Below, in pieces: positions 1-9,298 of a DNA stretch of 64,000 nt (its first letter is position 1; each line of letters begins with the position of its first letter). The DNA is from Actinomycetota bacterium (GTDB lineage Bacteria; Actinomycetota; Acidimicrobiia; Acidimicrobiales; JAJPHE01): NCBI GenBank assembly GCA_021325435.1, contig JAJPHE010000118.1, forward strand, positions 42,036 to 106,035, read 5' to 3'. Below the pieces are notes generated by a model. The model saw only the letters and a program-made list of their open reading frames with translations, did no database searches and was not told the origin of the DNA. Made by a program: the position numbers and the translations under genes.

Positions 1-28
1 CGTTACGCCGTGCTGCGCCGGCGGTCCG

Positions 29-919
29 CTAGCCGGTGACGAACCAGAAGGACCAGCCCCGGGTCTCCAGCCCCTGAATCTCCCGAGCGGTCAGCAAACC
101 GTCGAGCGGCTGGCGCAGCTCGGGGCGGTTCGAGCAGTACCACGACGCCAGGACCGGCTTGATCCGGGCGGCGCCGCCGAGGATGTAGGCGGCCAGCAGG
201 TACTGCTCGCTCAGGAAGTAGCCGGCCCAGTCCAGCGGGTAGTCGTCGGGCAGGAAGATGTCGTGGATTCCGACCAGCACCCCGGGACCGATCAAGGCCA
301 GTGCGTCCAGGAAGAAGGTGACGACGTCGGAGTTCATGAACACCCGGTGGGAGTCGTCCACGAAGAGCATGTCGCCGGCCTCGAGGGCGCTGAACTGGGC
401 GAGGTCAGTGCTCTCCAGCGGGCGGCGGATCAGGTGGTCGCAGAGGTGGTCCACGTCGGCCCGGGGGGCCGGGTCGACGGACACGATCTTCGTCGCCAGC
501 TGACCGTCGCGGCGGGCCCGGGCCACGAACAGCGTCGAGTTGCCCGACCCCACCTCCAGGTACTGGCGGGGTCTCGTCGAGCGCACCAGCCCGTAAAGGA
601 CGGCGGCGTCGAACACGGGCAGGAACCCCTGATCCCACTGGGGCACCCCCGGCTCGCCCGAGGACCGGGGGATGCGGAGTAGGTCGGGGACGGACTCCGC
701 CACCGCGGCGATCGATCGTCGGTAGTCGTCGACATGCCCGGCGAGGTAGGAGTCGAGCCGCGGGTGGCTGGCCCGCCCGTGGCCCCAGCGAGGTCGGCTG
801 GTCGCCGACGGCGGGCATTCGAGGGGGATGTACGAGGCGTACCTCCCTTCGAGGCGGTGGGCCAGGCCCACCAGTCCGCCGCCGGCGGCCCACCGCCACC
901 GTGTCCGTCTCCTCACCAT
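29..919 (-). CDS. class I SAM-dependent methyltransferase (Methyltransf_24-like)
   Basis: A 296-residue protein predicted to transfer a methyl group from S-adenosylmethionine. The Rossmann SAM-binding motif LEVGSGNST lies at about residues 121-129, an acidic strand end VDP at about 148-150, LFVDDSH at about 185-191 and GIHDI at about 217-221, the pattern of Methyltransf_24 proteins found in polysaccharide loci. I chose the ATG at 919 because AAAGG lies about 6 nt upstream and the longer frame would run into the preceding GT2 gene, which ends 10 bp away. Probably co-transcribed with that GT, so a sugar O-methylation role is likely but inferred; the acceptor is unknown. Confidence 0.8.
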   Translation of the reverse strand: MVRRRTRWRWAAGGGLVGLAHRLEGRYASYIPLECPPSATSRPRWGHGRASHPRLDSYLAGHVDDYRRSIAAVAESVPDLLRIPRSSGEPGVPQWDQGFLPVFDAAVLYGLVRSTRPRQYLEVGSGNSTLFVARARRDGQLATKIVSVDPAPRADVDHLCDHLIRRPLESTDLAQFSALEAGDMLFVDDSHRVFMNSDVVTFFLDALALIGPGVLVGIHDIFLPDDYPLDWAGYFLSEQYLLAAYILGGAARIKPVLASWYCSNRPELRQPLDGLLTAREIQGLETRGWSFWFVTG

Positions 920-929
920 CGGGACCTTT

Positions 930-1826
930 CTAGAGCAGGATCCTCCGTGCCCGCACGGAGCCTCGTAGCAGAGCGACCGAGGCCACCAGGTCGCCGAGGA
1001 CCTGGCGGGGCATCCCCCGGGGCGGCCGGTTGCGGGCCAGCCACCACCAATAGGGCAGCGTGAGGAGCAGGGCGGCCCGTCGGCGGGGGGCCAGGACAAG
1101 GGACAGGACGAGTAGCTGGGCCAACGGGCTGTGGCGGCGCAGGAACCACGGGGGTCTGGCCATCCGCGGCCGTAGCTCTGGGATGAGGCGCACCAGGTCG
1201 GGGAACAGCCCGCGGCGCCACTCCGCTCTCACCAGGTCCCCCAACGACTGAGCGGAGACGTCGTGGCTGACGACGGCGTCGCTGTTGAACCGGCTCTCCC
1301 AACCGAGCCGCTTGACCCTCCAGGCCAGGTCCGTGTCCTCGCCGAACGGGCCGAACCGTCGGGTGAACGACTCGTCGAACCCGTCCACCTCCTGCAGCGC
1401 TGTGCGGCGGTAGGCGATGTTGCAGCTCTCGTACAGCCCGGTCTCCGTCTCCACCGAGATTGACCGTTCTCCCACGTCCAGCGCCCGGGCGGGTCGGGTA
1501 CGCCCCTGCACCAGGCCGACCCGCGGATCGTCGAAGGGCGCTAGGAGCCGGCTGAGCCAGTCGGCGTCGGGGACGCAGTCGTCGTCGAGGAATGCGATCA
1601 GGTCGCCTTCGGTCGCCTTCCAGCCGGCGTTGCGGGCGCCGGCGGAGCCGACCCCGGAGGTGCGCACCAGTCTGATCGGCAGCGTCTCGACCAGCTCGTC
1701 GGTCCCGTCGGTGGATCCGTCCGACACCACCACGATCTCGTCCGGAGGACGCGACTGCCCCCGCAGGCCGCCGAGGGCCTGACCCAGCAGGTGGCGACGA
1801 TTCCGCGTCGGCACGACGACGGCCAC
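930..1826 (-). CDS. glycosyltransferase family 2
   Basis: A 298-residue GT-A enzyme that would transfer a sugar from a nucleotide donor to a lipid-linked glycan at the inner membrane face. VVVPTRNRR opens the fold, SDGSTDGT lies at about 35-42, the metal-binding DDD at about 81-83 in FLDDDCVPD, and the acceptor-side GEDTDLAWR at about 162-170. The C-terminal region carries a hydrophobic stretch around 215-245. No ATG is near the motif, so the GTG at 1826 is the best start; the frame extends far upstream but antisense to the next gene. It shares the ESCN/AYRR and EDTDLAWR signature with the GT2 genes at 8327, 33414 and 40950, suggesting one paralogous family. Confidence 0.85.
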   Translation of the reverse strand: MAVVVPTRNRRHLLGQALGGLRGQSRPPDEIVVVSDGSTDGTDELVETLPIRLVRTSGVGSAGARNAGWKATEGDLIAFLDDDCVPDADWLSRLLAPFDDPRVGLVQGRTRPARALDVGERSISVETETGLYESCNIAYRRTALQEVDGFDESFTRRFGPFGEDTDLAWRVKRLGWESRFNSDAVVSHDVSAQSLGDLVRAEWRRGLFPDLVRLIPELRPRMARPPWFLRRHSPLAQLLVLSLVLAPRRRAALLLTLPYWWWLARNRPPRGMPRQVLGDLVASVALLRGSVRARRILL

Positions 1827-1883
1827 CCGGCTCGTTATGGCACGGTCCGGATCGGCCACCGGGCGACAACGTACCGTGTGCCC
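1827..1883. promoter_or_regulatory. divergent promoter region
   Basis: About 57 bp separate the GTG starts of two divergent glycosyltransferase genes, so both promoters must lie here or within the coding ends. I see no clear -10/-35 boxes or Shine-Dalgarno, and leaderless transcripts are possible. Confidence 0.35.
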
Positions 1884-2990
1884 GTGCCTCGTCTCGGCTT
1901 CGCGTGCCAGTGGGACGAGGACGCGCCCGCCACCTGGTCCCACATCCCGTGGAACTTCCGCGCCGCCCTCGTGGAGGCTGGGGAGCTGGTCGACGTCGGC
2001 GTCGAGCTGCCTGGCTGGCTGCGCTCCACTTTGCGGGTGACCCACGTCCGGCGGTGGCACGGGCGGTGGCGCTCGAGCTGGAACCAGTCGCGGGCCCTCG
2101 CCGAGCTGGACGCCCGCATCATCGAACGGCGGGCGGCGGCGGCCGGCGCCGACGCGGTCCTTCAGGTGCTGGACATGGCGGTGGTTCGCCGCCCGTATCT
2201 GGTGTTCATCGACTTGAGCATGGACCTGCTGCTCGATTACTGGGAGCACGGGGCGGCCCCGTATCTGCCCGAGGTGCCCCGGCGGGTCGTGCAGCAGTTC
2301 CGCGATCGTCAGAACCGCATCCTCGAGTCGGCGGCCGGCGTCCTGGCCATGAGCCACTGGCTGGCCCGTCACTTGCGCGACCACACCATCGACGGGGCCC
2401 GGGTTCACACCGTCCACCCTGGGGTCAACACGCCCCCTCCTACGGCGCCGCCGCGCCGGCGATGGGAGCGAGAGCGCAGGAAGCTTCTGTTCGTGGGGAA
2501 GGTGTTTCGGCCCAAAGGGGGGGACCTGGTGGTCGAGGCGGTCAAGCTCCTCCGGGCGCGCCACGTCGACGTCTCCGTCACCGTCGTTGGACCCCGCCAA
2601 TGGCCCTACCCCGAGCCGCCTCCCCCCGGAGTGGACTTCCGCGGGCGCCTCCCTCTCGCGTCTGTCGGCCCCCTGTACGACGAGCATGACCTGTTCCTGA
2701 TGCCGTCCCGCTTCGAGGCTCTCGGCATCGTCTTCGCCGAGGCCCTGGCACGCGGACTGCCGTGCGTTGCCCGCAACGCCTGCGCCATGCCCGAGCTGGT
2801 GGAGCCGGGACGCAACGGGGCGCTGGTTGACAGTGACGATCCCGAGGAGCTCGCCGACAAGATCGTCGATTGCCTGAACGACGAGTCGCTGTACCGGCGC
2901 ACTTGGGACGAGGCCGCCAGCGCGGCGGCTTACTACTCGTGGGATCGGGCCGCCCGCCAGGTTTTCGAACTCGTCGACCGGCTGTCGTGA
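1884..2990 (+). CDS. glycosyltransferase family 4 (GT-B)
   Basis: A 368-residue GT-B glycosyltransferase. The N-terminal acceptor half begins LGFACQW; the donor half begins near residue 200 with KLLFVGKVFRPKGGD. It ends with the PSRFEALGIVFAEAL signature at about 274-288, where the E-x7-E pair binds the nucleotide sugar. It is a paralogue of the gene at 15911-17029: both share the GFAC-W-D-A-TW opening, DAVLQ-DMAVVR/DVAGVR and the AAYYSWDRAAR/ARRYYSWDRAAR C-terminus. GTG codons at 1878 and 1884 are both possible starts; the paralogue favours 1884. The stop overlaps the next start by 4 nt (GTGA), implying translational coupling. Confidence 0.88.
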   Translation: MPRLGFACQWDEDAPATWSHIPWNFRAALVEAGELVDVGVELPGWLRSTLRVTHVRRWHGRWRSSWNQSRALAELDARIIERRAAAAGADAVLQVLDMAVVRRPYLVFIDLSMDLLLDYWEHGAAPYLPEVPRRVVQQFRDRQNRILESAAGVLAMSHWLARHLRDHTIDGARVHTVHPGVNTPPPTAPPRRRWERERRKLLFVGKVFRPKGGDLVVEAVKLLRARHVDVSVTVVGPRQWPYPEPPPPGVDFRGRLPLASVGPLYDEHDLFLMPSRFEALGIVFAEALARGLPCVARNACAMPELVEPGRNGALVDSDDPEELADKIVDCLNDESLYRRTWDEAASAAAYYSWDRAARQVFELVDRLS

Positions 2991-4087
2991 CCGGCTCTTT
3001 GCGCGTCGCCCTGGTCTCCTCCGCCCGCTGGTCCAGCTTCCGGCTGAGCAAGCACTTCGTAGCCCTCGCTCTGGCCAACCTTGGACACGACGTGTTGTAT
3101 GTGGAGCCTCCGGTGAGCCCCTTGTCCCTCGTCCGCCACCGGCAGCGTTGGGCGGATCTGCGCCACCCCCGCGACGAGCAGGTGCAGGACCGGCTCTGGG
3201 TGTGGGGGCCTCGCGTCCTGCCCGGCCAGAACTCCGCCGCCGGCCAGCGGGCGAACGCAGTCTTCCTGGCCCGGGGGGTCAGATCGCGGCTGGGGCGGCC
3301 CGATGTCGTAATCGCCTTCTCCCTCGAGGCCCGCGGCGTGGTGGCGGCTCTGGACGAGCCGACCGTCTACCACTGCACCGACAGCCAGGAGGATCTGCCT
3401 GGCATTGCGGTCGAGGCGGCACAACGCCGAGAGAGGGAGCTGTGCCGTCTCTCCCAGGGGGTGGCGGCCTGCTCCCTGCCCCTCACCCAGCAGCTGGTGG
3501 GGCGTGGCGTCGAGGCGGCCTACATCCCCCACGGGTGTGACGCCGAGTTCGCCGGGGCCACAGCCCGCGCCGAGTTCCTCGCCGGGCCCCGGCCCTGGGT
3601 CGGCTTCATCGGCAGCGTCAATTTCAGGCTCGACGCCGACCTTCTGGCCCGGACCGCCGCCTCCCACCCCGGCACGACATTTGTTGTCGGAGCCCGGTTT
3701 GGCGGGGCCCCCGAACCCGGCCTGCGCTCGGCCCTGGCCCATCCCCGCCTCGTGGCCCTGGGCCAGCAGCCTCCATCCAGCCTGCCCGGGCTCATGGCAT
3801 CGCTCGACGTGGGTGTCGTTCCCTACCGAGAGATCCCGTTCAACCGGAAGTCCTTCCCGATCAAGATCCCCCAGCATCTCGCCACCGGAGTCCCGGTCGT
3901 CTCCACCGCCAACGGCGCCACCGACGAGTTCGGCGGTCTCACCCACCTCGCCTCGGTGGGCGACTGGGAAGACGTGATGGAAAAGGCCCTGGCGCTGAAC
4001 GGTTCCGGCGCCGCTGAACGACGTGAGGCCGGGGGCCGCCGGAGCTGGGAGCAGGTGGCCCAGGAGCTGCTGGGCCTGGTGACCTGA
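2987..4087 (+). CDS. glycosyltransferase (GT-B, Glyco_trans_1_4 type)
   Basis: A 366-residue GT-B enzyme. The N-terminal half has RLSKHFVALALANLGHDVLYVEPP, typical of the teichuronic/galactan GT group (TuaH-like), then YHCTDSQED and IPHGCD near the domain junction. The donor half has GFIGSVNFRLD and a KIPQHLATGVPVVST helix-strand in place of the usual E-x7-E; N-R-K-S-F precedes it, consistent with this subfamily. The GTG at 2987 overlaps the previous stop by 4 nt, and the stop TGA shares one base with the next ATG. This makes it the second gene of a four-gene plus-strand operon. Donor and acceptor sugars cannot be read from sequence. Confidence 0.82.
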   Translation: MTGSLRVALVSSARWSSFRLSKHFVALALANLGHDVLYVEPPVSPLSLVRHRQRWADLRHPRDEQVQDRLWVWGPRVLPGQNSAAGQRANAVFLARGVRSRLGRPDVVIAFSLEARGVVAALDEPTVYHCTDSQEDLPGIAVEAAQRRERELCRLSQGVAACSLPLTQQLVGRGVEAAYIPHGCDAEFAGATARAEFLAGPRPWVGFIGSVNFRLDADLLARTAASHPGTTFVVGARFGGAPEPGLRSALAHPRLVALGQQPPSSLPGLMASLDVGVVPYREIPFNRKSFPIKIPQHLATGVPVVSTANGATDEFGGLTHLASVGDWEDVMEKALALNGSGAAERREAGGRRSWEQVAQELLGLVT

Positions 4088-5205
4088 TGAACTCGGTCCT
4101 GCTCATCCATCCGAACGCCGAGCGCTACGGCGCCGACCGGGCCCTGCTGGTATTGGCCGGCGTCCTACTCGACCGTCGCCTGCGCGTGGCGGTGGTGTTG
4201 GGGCAGGACGGTCCCCTCCGCTCTGACCTCGAGCAGATGGGAGTGACGGTCGCCCTGCGCGAGGTCGGAGCCCTCCGCCGGGTCGAGGGGATGGCCGGCG
4301 TCGCTCGCCTCCTGCGCCGACTGCCGAGAGTGGTCAGGGAGCTATCCCCCCTGGCCGGCGACTACGACCTGGTCCACGTCAACAGCTCGGTGGTGGTGGG
4401 CGGGGTGCTGGCCGGGGCCGCCGCCCGCAAGCCAGTGGTCGTCCACGTGCGCGAGTCCTACGCCGGGCGCCGGTGGATGTGGTGGGCGTGGTGCCTGGTG
4501 CTTTCGGTCGTCGCCCGGCGGGTGGTGGCCGTGTCCGAGGCCATCCGGGCCGAGGCGCCCCCCTGGCTGCGCCGTCGGACTGTGGTGGTGGCCGACTGCC
4601 CGTCGCTTCCCGCCGAGCAGGCGGAGGGGGGCGAGGGGATTGTCTGCATCGGGCGGATCAACGACTGGAAGGGACAGGACGTCCTGGTCCGGGCGCTGGC
4701 TGACTCGTCCCTCCGGGCCCTTCGGCCGGCGGTCACGTTCGTCGGCGACGTCTATCCGGGCGGCGAGGGATACCGCCGTCAGCTCCAGGAGCTGGTCGCC
4801 CAGCTGGGTCTGGAGGATCGGGTCACCTTCGCCGGATACACCGACGCTCCCGCCACCATCGCCCGCCGGGCCGGCATCGCCGTGTTCCCGTCCCGCCGGC
4901 CCGAGCCGTTCGGCTTCGCCCTCGTCGAGTGCATGGCAATGGGCCACGCCTGCATCGCCACCGGGGCAGGAGGACCGGCCGACATCGTTGACCACGGCGT
5001 CACCGGTCTGCTCGTGCCCCCCGACGACGCCGCCGCCCTCGCCCGCTCGATCGCCTGTCTCATCCGCGATCCGGCCCTCCGGGCCCGCATCGGCGCCGCC
5101 GCCCGCACTCACGTGCGAGAGCGTTACCGGCCTGACCGACACGGCGACGCCATCGCCGACGTCTATCGGCAGGCCCTGCGCGCTGGGCGAAAGGGCGCCG
5201 CTTGA
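4087..5205 (+). CDS. glycosyltransferase family 4
   Basis: A 372-residue GT-B enzyme. The opening LLIHPNAERYGADRALLVLA is the nucleotide-fold loop that contacts acceptor, and VHVNSSVVVGG and HVRESYAGR follow. The donor domain begins at IVCIGRINDWKGQDVLVRAL (about residue 180), and PSRRPEPFGFALVECMAMG carries the E-x7-E pair at about 276-284. Its ATG overlaps the previous stop by one base and its own stop overlaps a TTG start by 4 nt. Position in the operon suggests it adds one residue of the same oligosaccharide as its neighbours. Confidence 0.88.
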   Translation: MNSVLLIHPNAERYGADRALLVLAGVLLDRRLRVAVVLGQDGPLRSDLEQMGVTVALREVGALRRVEGMAGVARLLRRLPRVVRELSPLAGDYDLVHVNSSVVVGGVLAGAAARKPVVVHVRESYAGRRWMWWAWCLVLSVVARRVVAVSEAIRAEAPPWLRRRTVVVADCPSLPAEQAEGGEGIVCIGRINDWKGQDVLVRALADSSLRALRPAVTFVGDVYPGGEGYRRQLQELVAQLGLEDRVTFAGYTDAPATIARRAGIAVFPSRRPEPFGFALVECMAMGHACIATGAGGPADIVDHGVTGLLVPPDDAAALARSIACLIRDPALRARIGAAARTHVRERYRPDRHGDAIADVYRQALRAGRKGAA

Positions 5206-6302
5206 AGCAGACGGCCGTTCCCGTCACCGGCGGGGAGCTCGGCCCCGAGCCGGGCGGGTCGAGGGTCGACTGGGACCGCCGCTTCCTATACGAGTGCCTA
5301 ATCAGGTGGGGCGGGGGGTCGGTCGTTCCCTCGACGGGGATGGCCGGGTGGCACGAGACGGCGGCCACCGCGACCCGGGGGGCTTCTCGCCTCCTCTCCC
5401 GGGCGCCGGCCGGCCGGTCGAGCCGCCTCAACCGCCGCCTGCGCGACGTCGCCCAGGTGAGGCGGGTGAGGGTGCCGCCCGGCACCCAGGTCCTCTACGG
5501 CAACATCACCTTCCCCCTCTCCCGACCCCGCCTACCGGTGGTGTGGAGCACCCAGGGCATCCTCGACGACCGCCCTGGAATGTGGTTCCCGCGACGGTCC
5601 GCCGAGACCCACCGCCGGTTCATCGACGCGTCGGCGCTCACGCAGTGCTGGTCCAACAAGGGTCGGGCCGGGCTTCAGGAGTGGCTAGGCGAGGAGCACA
5701 TGGCCAAGGTGGAGGTGGTGCCACCCCTCGTCTATGTCGACCTTCCCGCCCCGTGGTCCCGGACCGCCGGCGATATCACCGCCGTCTTCGTCGGAGCCTA
5801 CGGCTGGCTCAAGAACCTGCCCGCCGCCCTGGAGGCCATGCGACATGTCGATCCCGGGCTGGCTCTCGAGGTGATCACGGCGGACCCCCCGCCCCCCGAC
5901 CTGCCCAGCAACGTCCACTGGCTGGGACCGCGACCCCGCCCCGAAGTCCTGGCCCGACTCCGCTCGGCCGACGTCCACCTGTTCCCGAGCTCCACCGAGT
6001 CCTTCGGCATGGCGGGCATCGAGGCCATGGCGGCGGGCGTGGCCCAGATCGTGCACCGTGGGGGGGTGCCGGCGGAGTGTGCCGCTGGCACCGCTCTGGA
6101 GGTCGATGGCTCGGACCCAGAGCAGGTGGCGGCGGCCCTCATCCGGTTGGCCGGCGACGACGACCTTCGCTCCACCCTGGCGACCCGGGGTCACCGCCGC
6201 TGGGTGGACCACTTCAGCCCGGAGGCGGTCGGTCCCCGCCTCGCCGAGCTCATCGACCGGGCGGCGGATGCGGGCCGGTCAGACGGTCGCCGGATTCCGT
6301 AG
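5202..6302 (+). CDS. glycosyltransferase family 4
   Basis: A 366-residue GT-B glycosyltransferase and last gene of the 1884-6302 operon. The start is TTG within TTGA, overlapping the previous stop by 4 nt. Near the N-terminus VDWDRRFLYECLIRWGG and then LPVVWSTQGILDD are shared in form with the GT at 7157-8299 (VDWDVAFYASFLDNG, LPWLWSTNGVIPE), so the two facing genes are paralogues. The donor half begins around TAVFVGAYGWLKN and ends with PSSTESFGMAGIEAMAAG, where E-x7-E is seen. The last 24 bp overlap the 3' end of the convergent GT2 gene. Confidence 0.86.
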   Translation: MKQTAVPVTGGELGPEPGGSRVDWDRRFLYECLIRWGGGSVVPSTGMAGWHETAATATRGASRLLSRAPAGRSSRLNRRLRDVAQVRRVRVPPGTQVLYGNITFPLSRPRLPVVWSTQGILDDRPGMWFPRRSAETHRRFIDASALTQCWSNKGRAGLQEWLGEEHMAKVEVVPPLVYVDLPAPWSRTAGDITAVFVGAYGWLKNLPAALEAMRHVDPGLALEVITADPPPPDLPSNVHWLGPRPRPEVLARLRSADVHLFPSSTESFGMAGIEAMAAGVAQIVHRGGVPAECAAGTALEVDGSDPEQVAAALIRLAGDDDLRSTLATRGHRRWVDHFSPEAVGPRLAELIDRAADAGRSDGRRIP

Positions 6303-7160
6303 CGCCCGCAGTCCCCGCCGTAGCGCCCTCCACTCCCGGCGGCGCTGGCCCGCCCGGCCCGGCCAGGGGGCCCACAGCACCACCCGCAGGGCGGCGCCCA
6401 CCACGGTGGCGACCCGGTGGCTCACCAGGGCCCGCCGTCCCTCGTGGATGCGGACGAACAGCTCGGCCGACCTCATGAAGTGCTCAAAAACGAGGTCGCT
6501 GGCGCCGCCGGCGCTCCCGCCCACCCGGTGGACGGCTTTGGCCTCGTCCACCAGCCTGACGGTCCACCCGGAGTCCCATGCCCGGCGGCACAGGTCGGTC
6601 TCCTCGCCGTAGAGCCAGTAGCGCCGGTCGAACCCGCCGAGCTGGTCCCACGCCACCCGTCGCACCATGAAGGCGGCGCCCACGATGCTCTCCACCGTGC
6701 CGTCGGGGTGCCTCTCGACGGGCCGCCAGTGTGAGATCCCGATGGCGTGCCGCCAGCTTCGGCGCGCCGATGGGAAGGGCCACCACGATCGCTGCTCGCC
6801 TCCTCCCGGGTAGGAGAGGCGGGCCCCGGCGATGGCGAGGCGAGGCTCGGCGTCGAATGCGGACCGCAGGGCCGCTACCGCGCCGGGGCCAAGGATCGCA
6901 TCCGGGTTGACCAACAGCAGGAACGGCTCGGTCAGGCGGGCCGCCCCCAGGTTGGCGGCCGCCCCGAACCCGAGGTTCTGACCGGTCGGCACGCAGCTGA
7001 CTCCGGCCGCCTCAGCCACCGACAGCGTCTCGTCGACCGAGCCGTTGTCCACAATCAGCACCGACGAGCAGGGCGGCAGGGAGCGCAGACAGCCGGCCAG
7101 GTCCTCGGCGGAGTTGAACGTGACTATCACCACGCCGACGTCGGCGCTGGCCCGGCTCAC
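6279..7160 (-). CDS. glycosyltransferase family 2, rhamnosyltransferase-like
   Basis: A 293-residue GT-A enzyme. VVIVTFNSAEDL opens the fold, LIVDNGSVDET follows, LLLVNPDA at about residue 82-89 carries the metal site in the NPDA form common in rhamnosyl and related transferases, and YGEETDLCRRAWDSGW lies near residue 192. The GTG at 7160 overlaps the upstream gene's stop by 4 nt, so it is translationally coupled to the GT4 gene at 7157-8299. No long membrane anchor is seen; a basic, hydrophobic C-terminus may hold it at the membrane. Rhamnose as donor is a family-based guess only. Confidence 0.85.
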   Translation of the reverse strand: MSRASADVGVVIVTFNSAEDLAGCLRSLPPCSSVLIVDNGSVDETLSVAEAAGVSCVPTGQNLGFGAAANLGAARLTEPFLLLVNPDAILGPGAVAALRSAFDAEPRLAIAGARLSYPGGGEQRSWWPFPSARRSWRHAIGISHWRPVERHPDGTVESIVGAAFMVRRVAWDQLGGFDRRYWLYGEETDLCRRAWDSGWTVRLVDEAKAVHRVGGSAGGASDLVFEHFMRSAELFVRIHEGRRALVSHRVATVVGAALRVVLWAPWPGRAGQRRREWRALRRGLRALRNPATV

Positions 7161-8299
7161 CCGAAGGCCTCGCGGAACACCGGTTCCCAGGTGCGGAGGG
7201 CGACGTCCGGCGCGAAGTTGTCGAGGTAGCGCTGCCGTCCCCGGTCCGCCAGCTTCCGTCGGGTTTCCGGGTCGCCCAACACCCGTTCCACGGCGGGGAC
7301 GAGGTCGTCGAGCTGGCCCGGCGCGACGAGGACCCCAGCGTCGCCGACCACCTCGGTGACGGTGCCGAGCGCCGACGCCACGATCGGCACCCCTGCCCGC
7401 ATGGCCTCGAGGTAGGTGACCCCGTACGTCTCGTAGACGGCCGGCATCAGGAGGAGATCGGAACCGGCGAGGAGATCAGCCGCCCGGGAGGGAGGCAGGG
7501 GCCCGTGCCACAGTGTGCCCGGCGGGGGCTGGGGTGGGGGCGGGGGCCCGACCACGTGAAGGGTGAACCCTCCGAGTCTGCGGTGGGCTTCGAGAGCGAG
7601 GCCGAGCCCCTTGAGCCGGGCTAGCCCGGCGATGAACACCGCTGCGGGCTCGTCGGCCTCGGACCTCGCTGCTGTCGGGGCCGCGCTCAGGCCGAAGGGC
7701 GGAACGACGGTGCGCACCCGTTCGGCGGGGATGCCGGCCATCTCGACCAGGTGGTCGGCACCATAGTGGGTCCAGCAGGCGATCAGGCTGGCCCGGCGGC
7801 CGATGTCGTGGTGCAGACGCACGTGCTCGTCCCTGACGCGCTCCCGCTCGGGGCCGGAGCGCCAGTTCCAGATCTCGGGGATCACGCCGTTGGTGCTCCA
7901 CAGCCATGGCAGCCGGGCCGCCGAAACCGGCATACGGAGATGGCTCAGAACCCCGCGCACTCCGCCGGACGGTGCCACCACGTCGATGGCCTGGGCCAGG
8001 CGTCCCTGGCGCCGCCACCAAGGAGGAGGCCCCGGGTCGGACTGGTCGGGCGCCGGAATCGGGGGGACGTCGTAGTCGGGGGCCGCCGGGGCTTCGCCGG
8101 CCAGCGCCCGCCGGGCCCGCTGCAGCCGGGCGCCCACTGGGCGCGAGCTCCACCGCCTTCCCCGGTCGAGCGGCTCGACGTCAAATCCGGCCAATCCGTT
8201 GTCGAGGAAGGACGCGTAGAACGCCACGTCCCAGTCAACCGGTCCGCGGCGGGCGAGCTCTACGTCGCGGCGCGTCGCGTTCACGACGACCCTCGTCAT
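7157..8299 (-). CDS. glycosyltransferase family 4
   Basis: A 380-residue GT-B enzyme. The ATG at 8299 begins MTRVVVNATRRD. PVDWDVAFYASFLDNGL and LPWLWSTNGVIPE are the paralogous signatures shared with the gene at 5202. A proline-rich loop (GPPPPPQPPPG) around residue 265 sits after the donor-domain start AAVFIAGLARLKG, and MPAVYETYGVTYLEAMRAG gives the E-x7-E pair. It is the first gene of a two-gene minus-strand operon with the GT2 at 6279. Only 27 bp separate it from the divergent GT2 gene, so the two promoters must overlap. Confidence 0.87.
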   Translation of the reverse strand: MTRVVVNATRRDVELARRGPVDWDVAFYASFLDNGLAGFDVEPLDRGRRWSSRPVGARLQRARRALAGEAPAAPDYDVPPIPAPDQSDPGPPPWWRRQGRLAQAIDVVAPSGGVRGVLSHLRMPVSAARLPWLWSTNGVIPEIWNWRSGPERERVRDEHVRLHHDIGRRASLIACWTHYGADHLVEMAGIPAERVRTVVPPFGLSAAPTAARSEADEPAAVFIAGLARLKGLGLALEAHRRLGGFTLHVVGPPPPPQPPPGTLWHGPLPPSRAADLLAGSDLLLMPAVYETYGVTYLEAMRAGVPIVASALGTVTEVVGDAGVLVAPGQLDDLVPAVERVLGDPETRRKLADRGRQRYLDNFAPDVALRTWEPVFREAFG

Positions 8300-8326
8300 T
8301 CTGTGAGTATCGCCTACCGTGGGGGA

Positions 8327-9298
8327 GTGTCGGGACCCGCTCCCACCGTCTCGGTGTGCATCCCAACCTTCAACCGCCCTGCCCAACTGGCCAAGGCGCT
8401 GGCGGCCGTCTTGGCCCAGGACCCTCCCGCGGGGGGCTTCGAAGTGGTGGTCGCCGACGACGGCTCGCCGGACGAGGACGCCGTGGCCGAAGTCGTGCGG
8501 AAGTGCTCGGCTAACACGGGCACGCCGGTTCGACTGGTCAGGCTGCGACCGAACCGCGGCCCAGCGGCAGCCCGCAACGCGGCCTGGCGGGCCGCGGCGG
8601 CGACGTGGATCGCCTTCACCGACGACGACTGCGCCCCCGAACCGGGCTGGCTGCGCGGCCTGCTCGCCGTGGCCGACGCCGAACGGGTCGCGGCGGTGCA
8701 GGGAAGGACCATCCCCGACCCGGAGCTCGCCCACCTGCTGGGGAGACCCTTCGTCCGCTCTCTGACCGTTGATAGCCCGTCGCGTTTCTACGCCACCTGC
8801 AACATGCTCTACCGCCGCCAGCTGCTCGACCGCCTCGGCGGTTTCGACGAATCGTTTCGGATGGCCCTGGGCGAGGACACCGACCTAGGCTGGCGGGCGG
8901 AAGCGGATGGGGAGCGAATCGCCTTCGCCCCCGAGGCGGTCGTCCGTCACGACGTCGTGGTCGGCACGTGGAGATCCGAGCTGCGGTCACGGCGCCGGTG
9001 GGGGGACGTGGTCCGGGTGGTGCGGATGCACCCGGGCGTCCGCGGCATCATCTGGCGGCCCTACCTGCACCGTCCCTCGCACGTGGTGCCGCTGATCCTG
9101 TTGGGGCTCTTGCCGACATTGCTGCTACGCCCGCTCCGGGGGGTGTGGCCGACCGCCGTCGCTGCGGTGGTGGCCCGCGACTTGCTCAGAGACGGCGCCG
9201 GGCGTCCCACCGATAGGGTGATGGCCCGCCTGGTGGACAGCTACGAGACCCTGGTGGTGCTCAGGGCGAACCTACGGGAGCGCACGCTGCTCCTGTGA
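8327..9298 (+). CDS. glycosyltransferase family 2
   Basis: A 323-residue GT-A enzyme. VCIPTFNRP opens at about residue 10, ADDGSPDED follows at about 43-51, FTDDDCAPEPGW at about 97-108 is the metal site, YATCNMLYRR at about 155-164 and GEDTDLGWR at about 182-190. A hydrophobic stretch near residues 243-262 (VPLILLGLLPTLLL) may anchor it. I chose GTG 8327; another in-frame GTG at 8303 would add eight residues. The stop overlaps the flippase start by 4 nt (GTGA), which links this GT to export. The nearest relatives in the window are the GT2 genes at 930, 33414 and 40950. Confidence 0.86.
   Translation: MSGPAPTVSVCIPTFNRPAQLAKALAAVLAQDPPAGGFEVVVADDGSPDEDAVAEVVRKCSANTGTPVRLVRLRPNRGPAAARNAAWRAAAATWIAFTDDDCAPEPGWLRGLLAVADAERVAAVQGRTIPDPELAHLLGRPFVRSLTVDSPSRFYATCNMLYRRQLLDRLGGFDESFRMALGEDTDLGWRAEADGERIAFAPEAVVRHDVVVGTWRSELRSRRRWGDVVRVVRMHPGVRGIIWRPYLHRPSHVVPLILLGLLPTLLLRPLRGVWPTAVAAVVARDLLRDGAGRPTDRVMARLVDSYETLVVLRANLRERTLLL

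Noticed and set aside
1827..2687. N-terminal extension of the GT2 at 930-1826
   Set aside because: The fold starts at VVVPTRNRR; the upstream part is antisense to a GT4 gene and has no homology-like pattern.
4640..6478. A 612-residue plus-strand open frame
   Set aside because: It overlaps two GT genes with clear motifs in another frame and shows no domain of its own.
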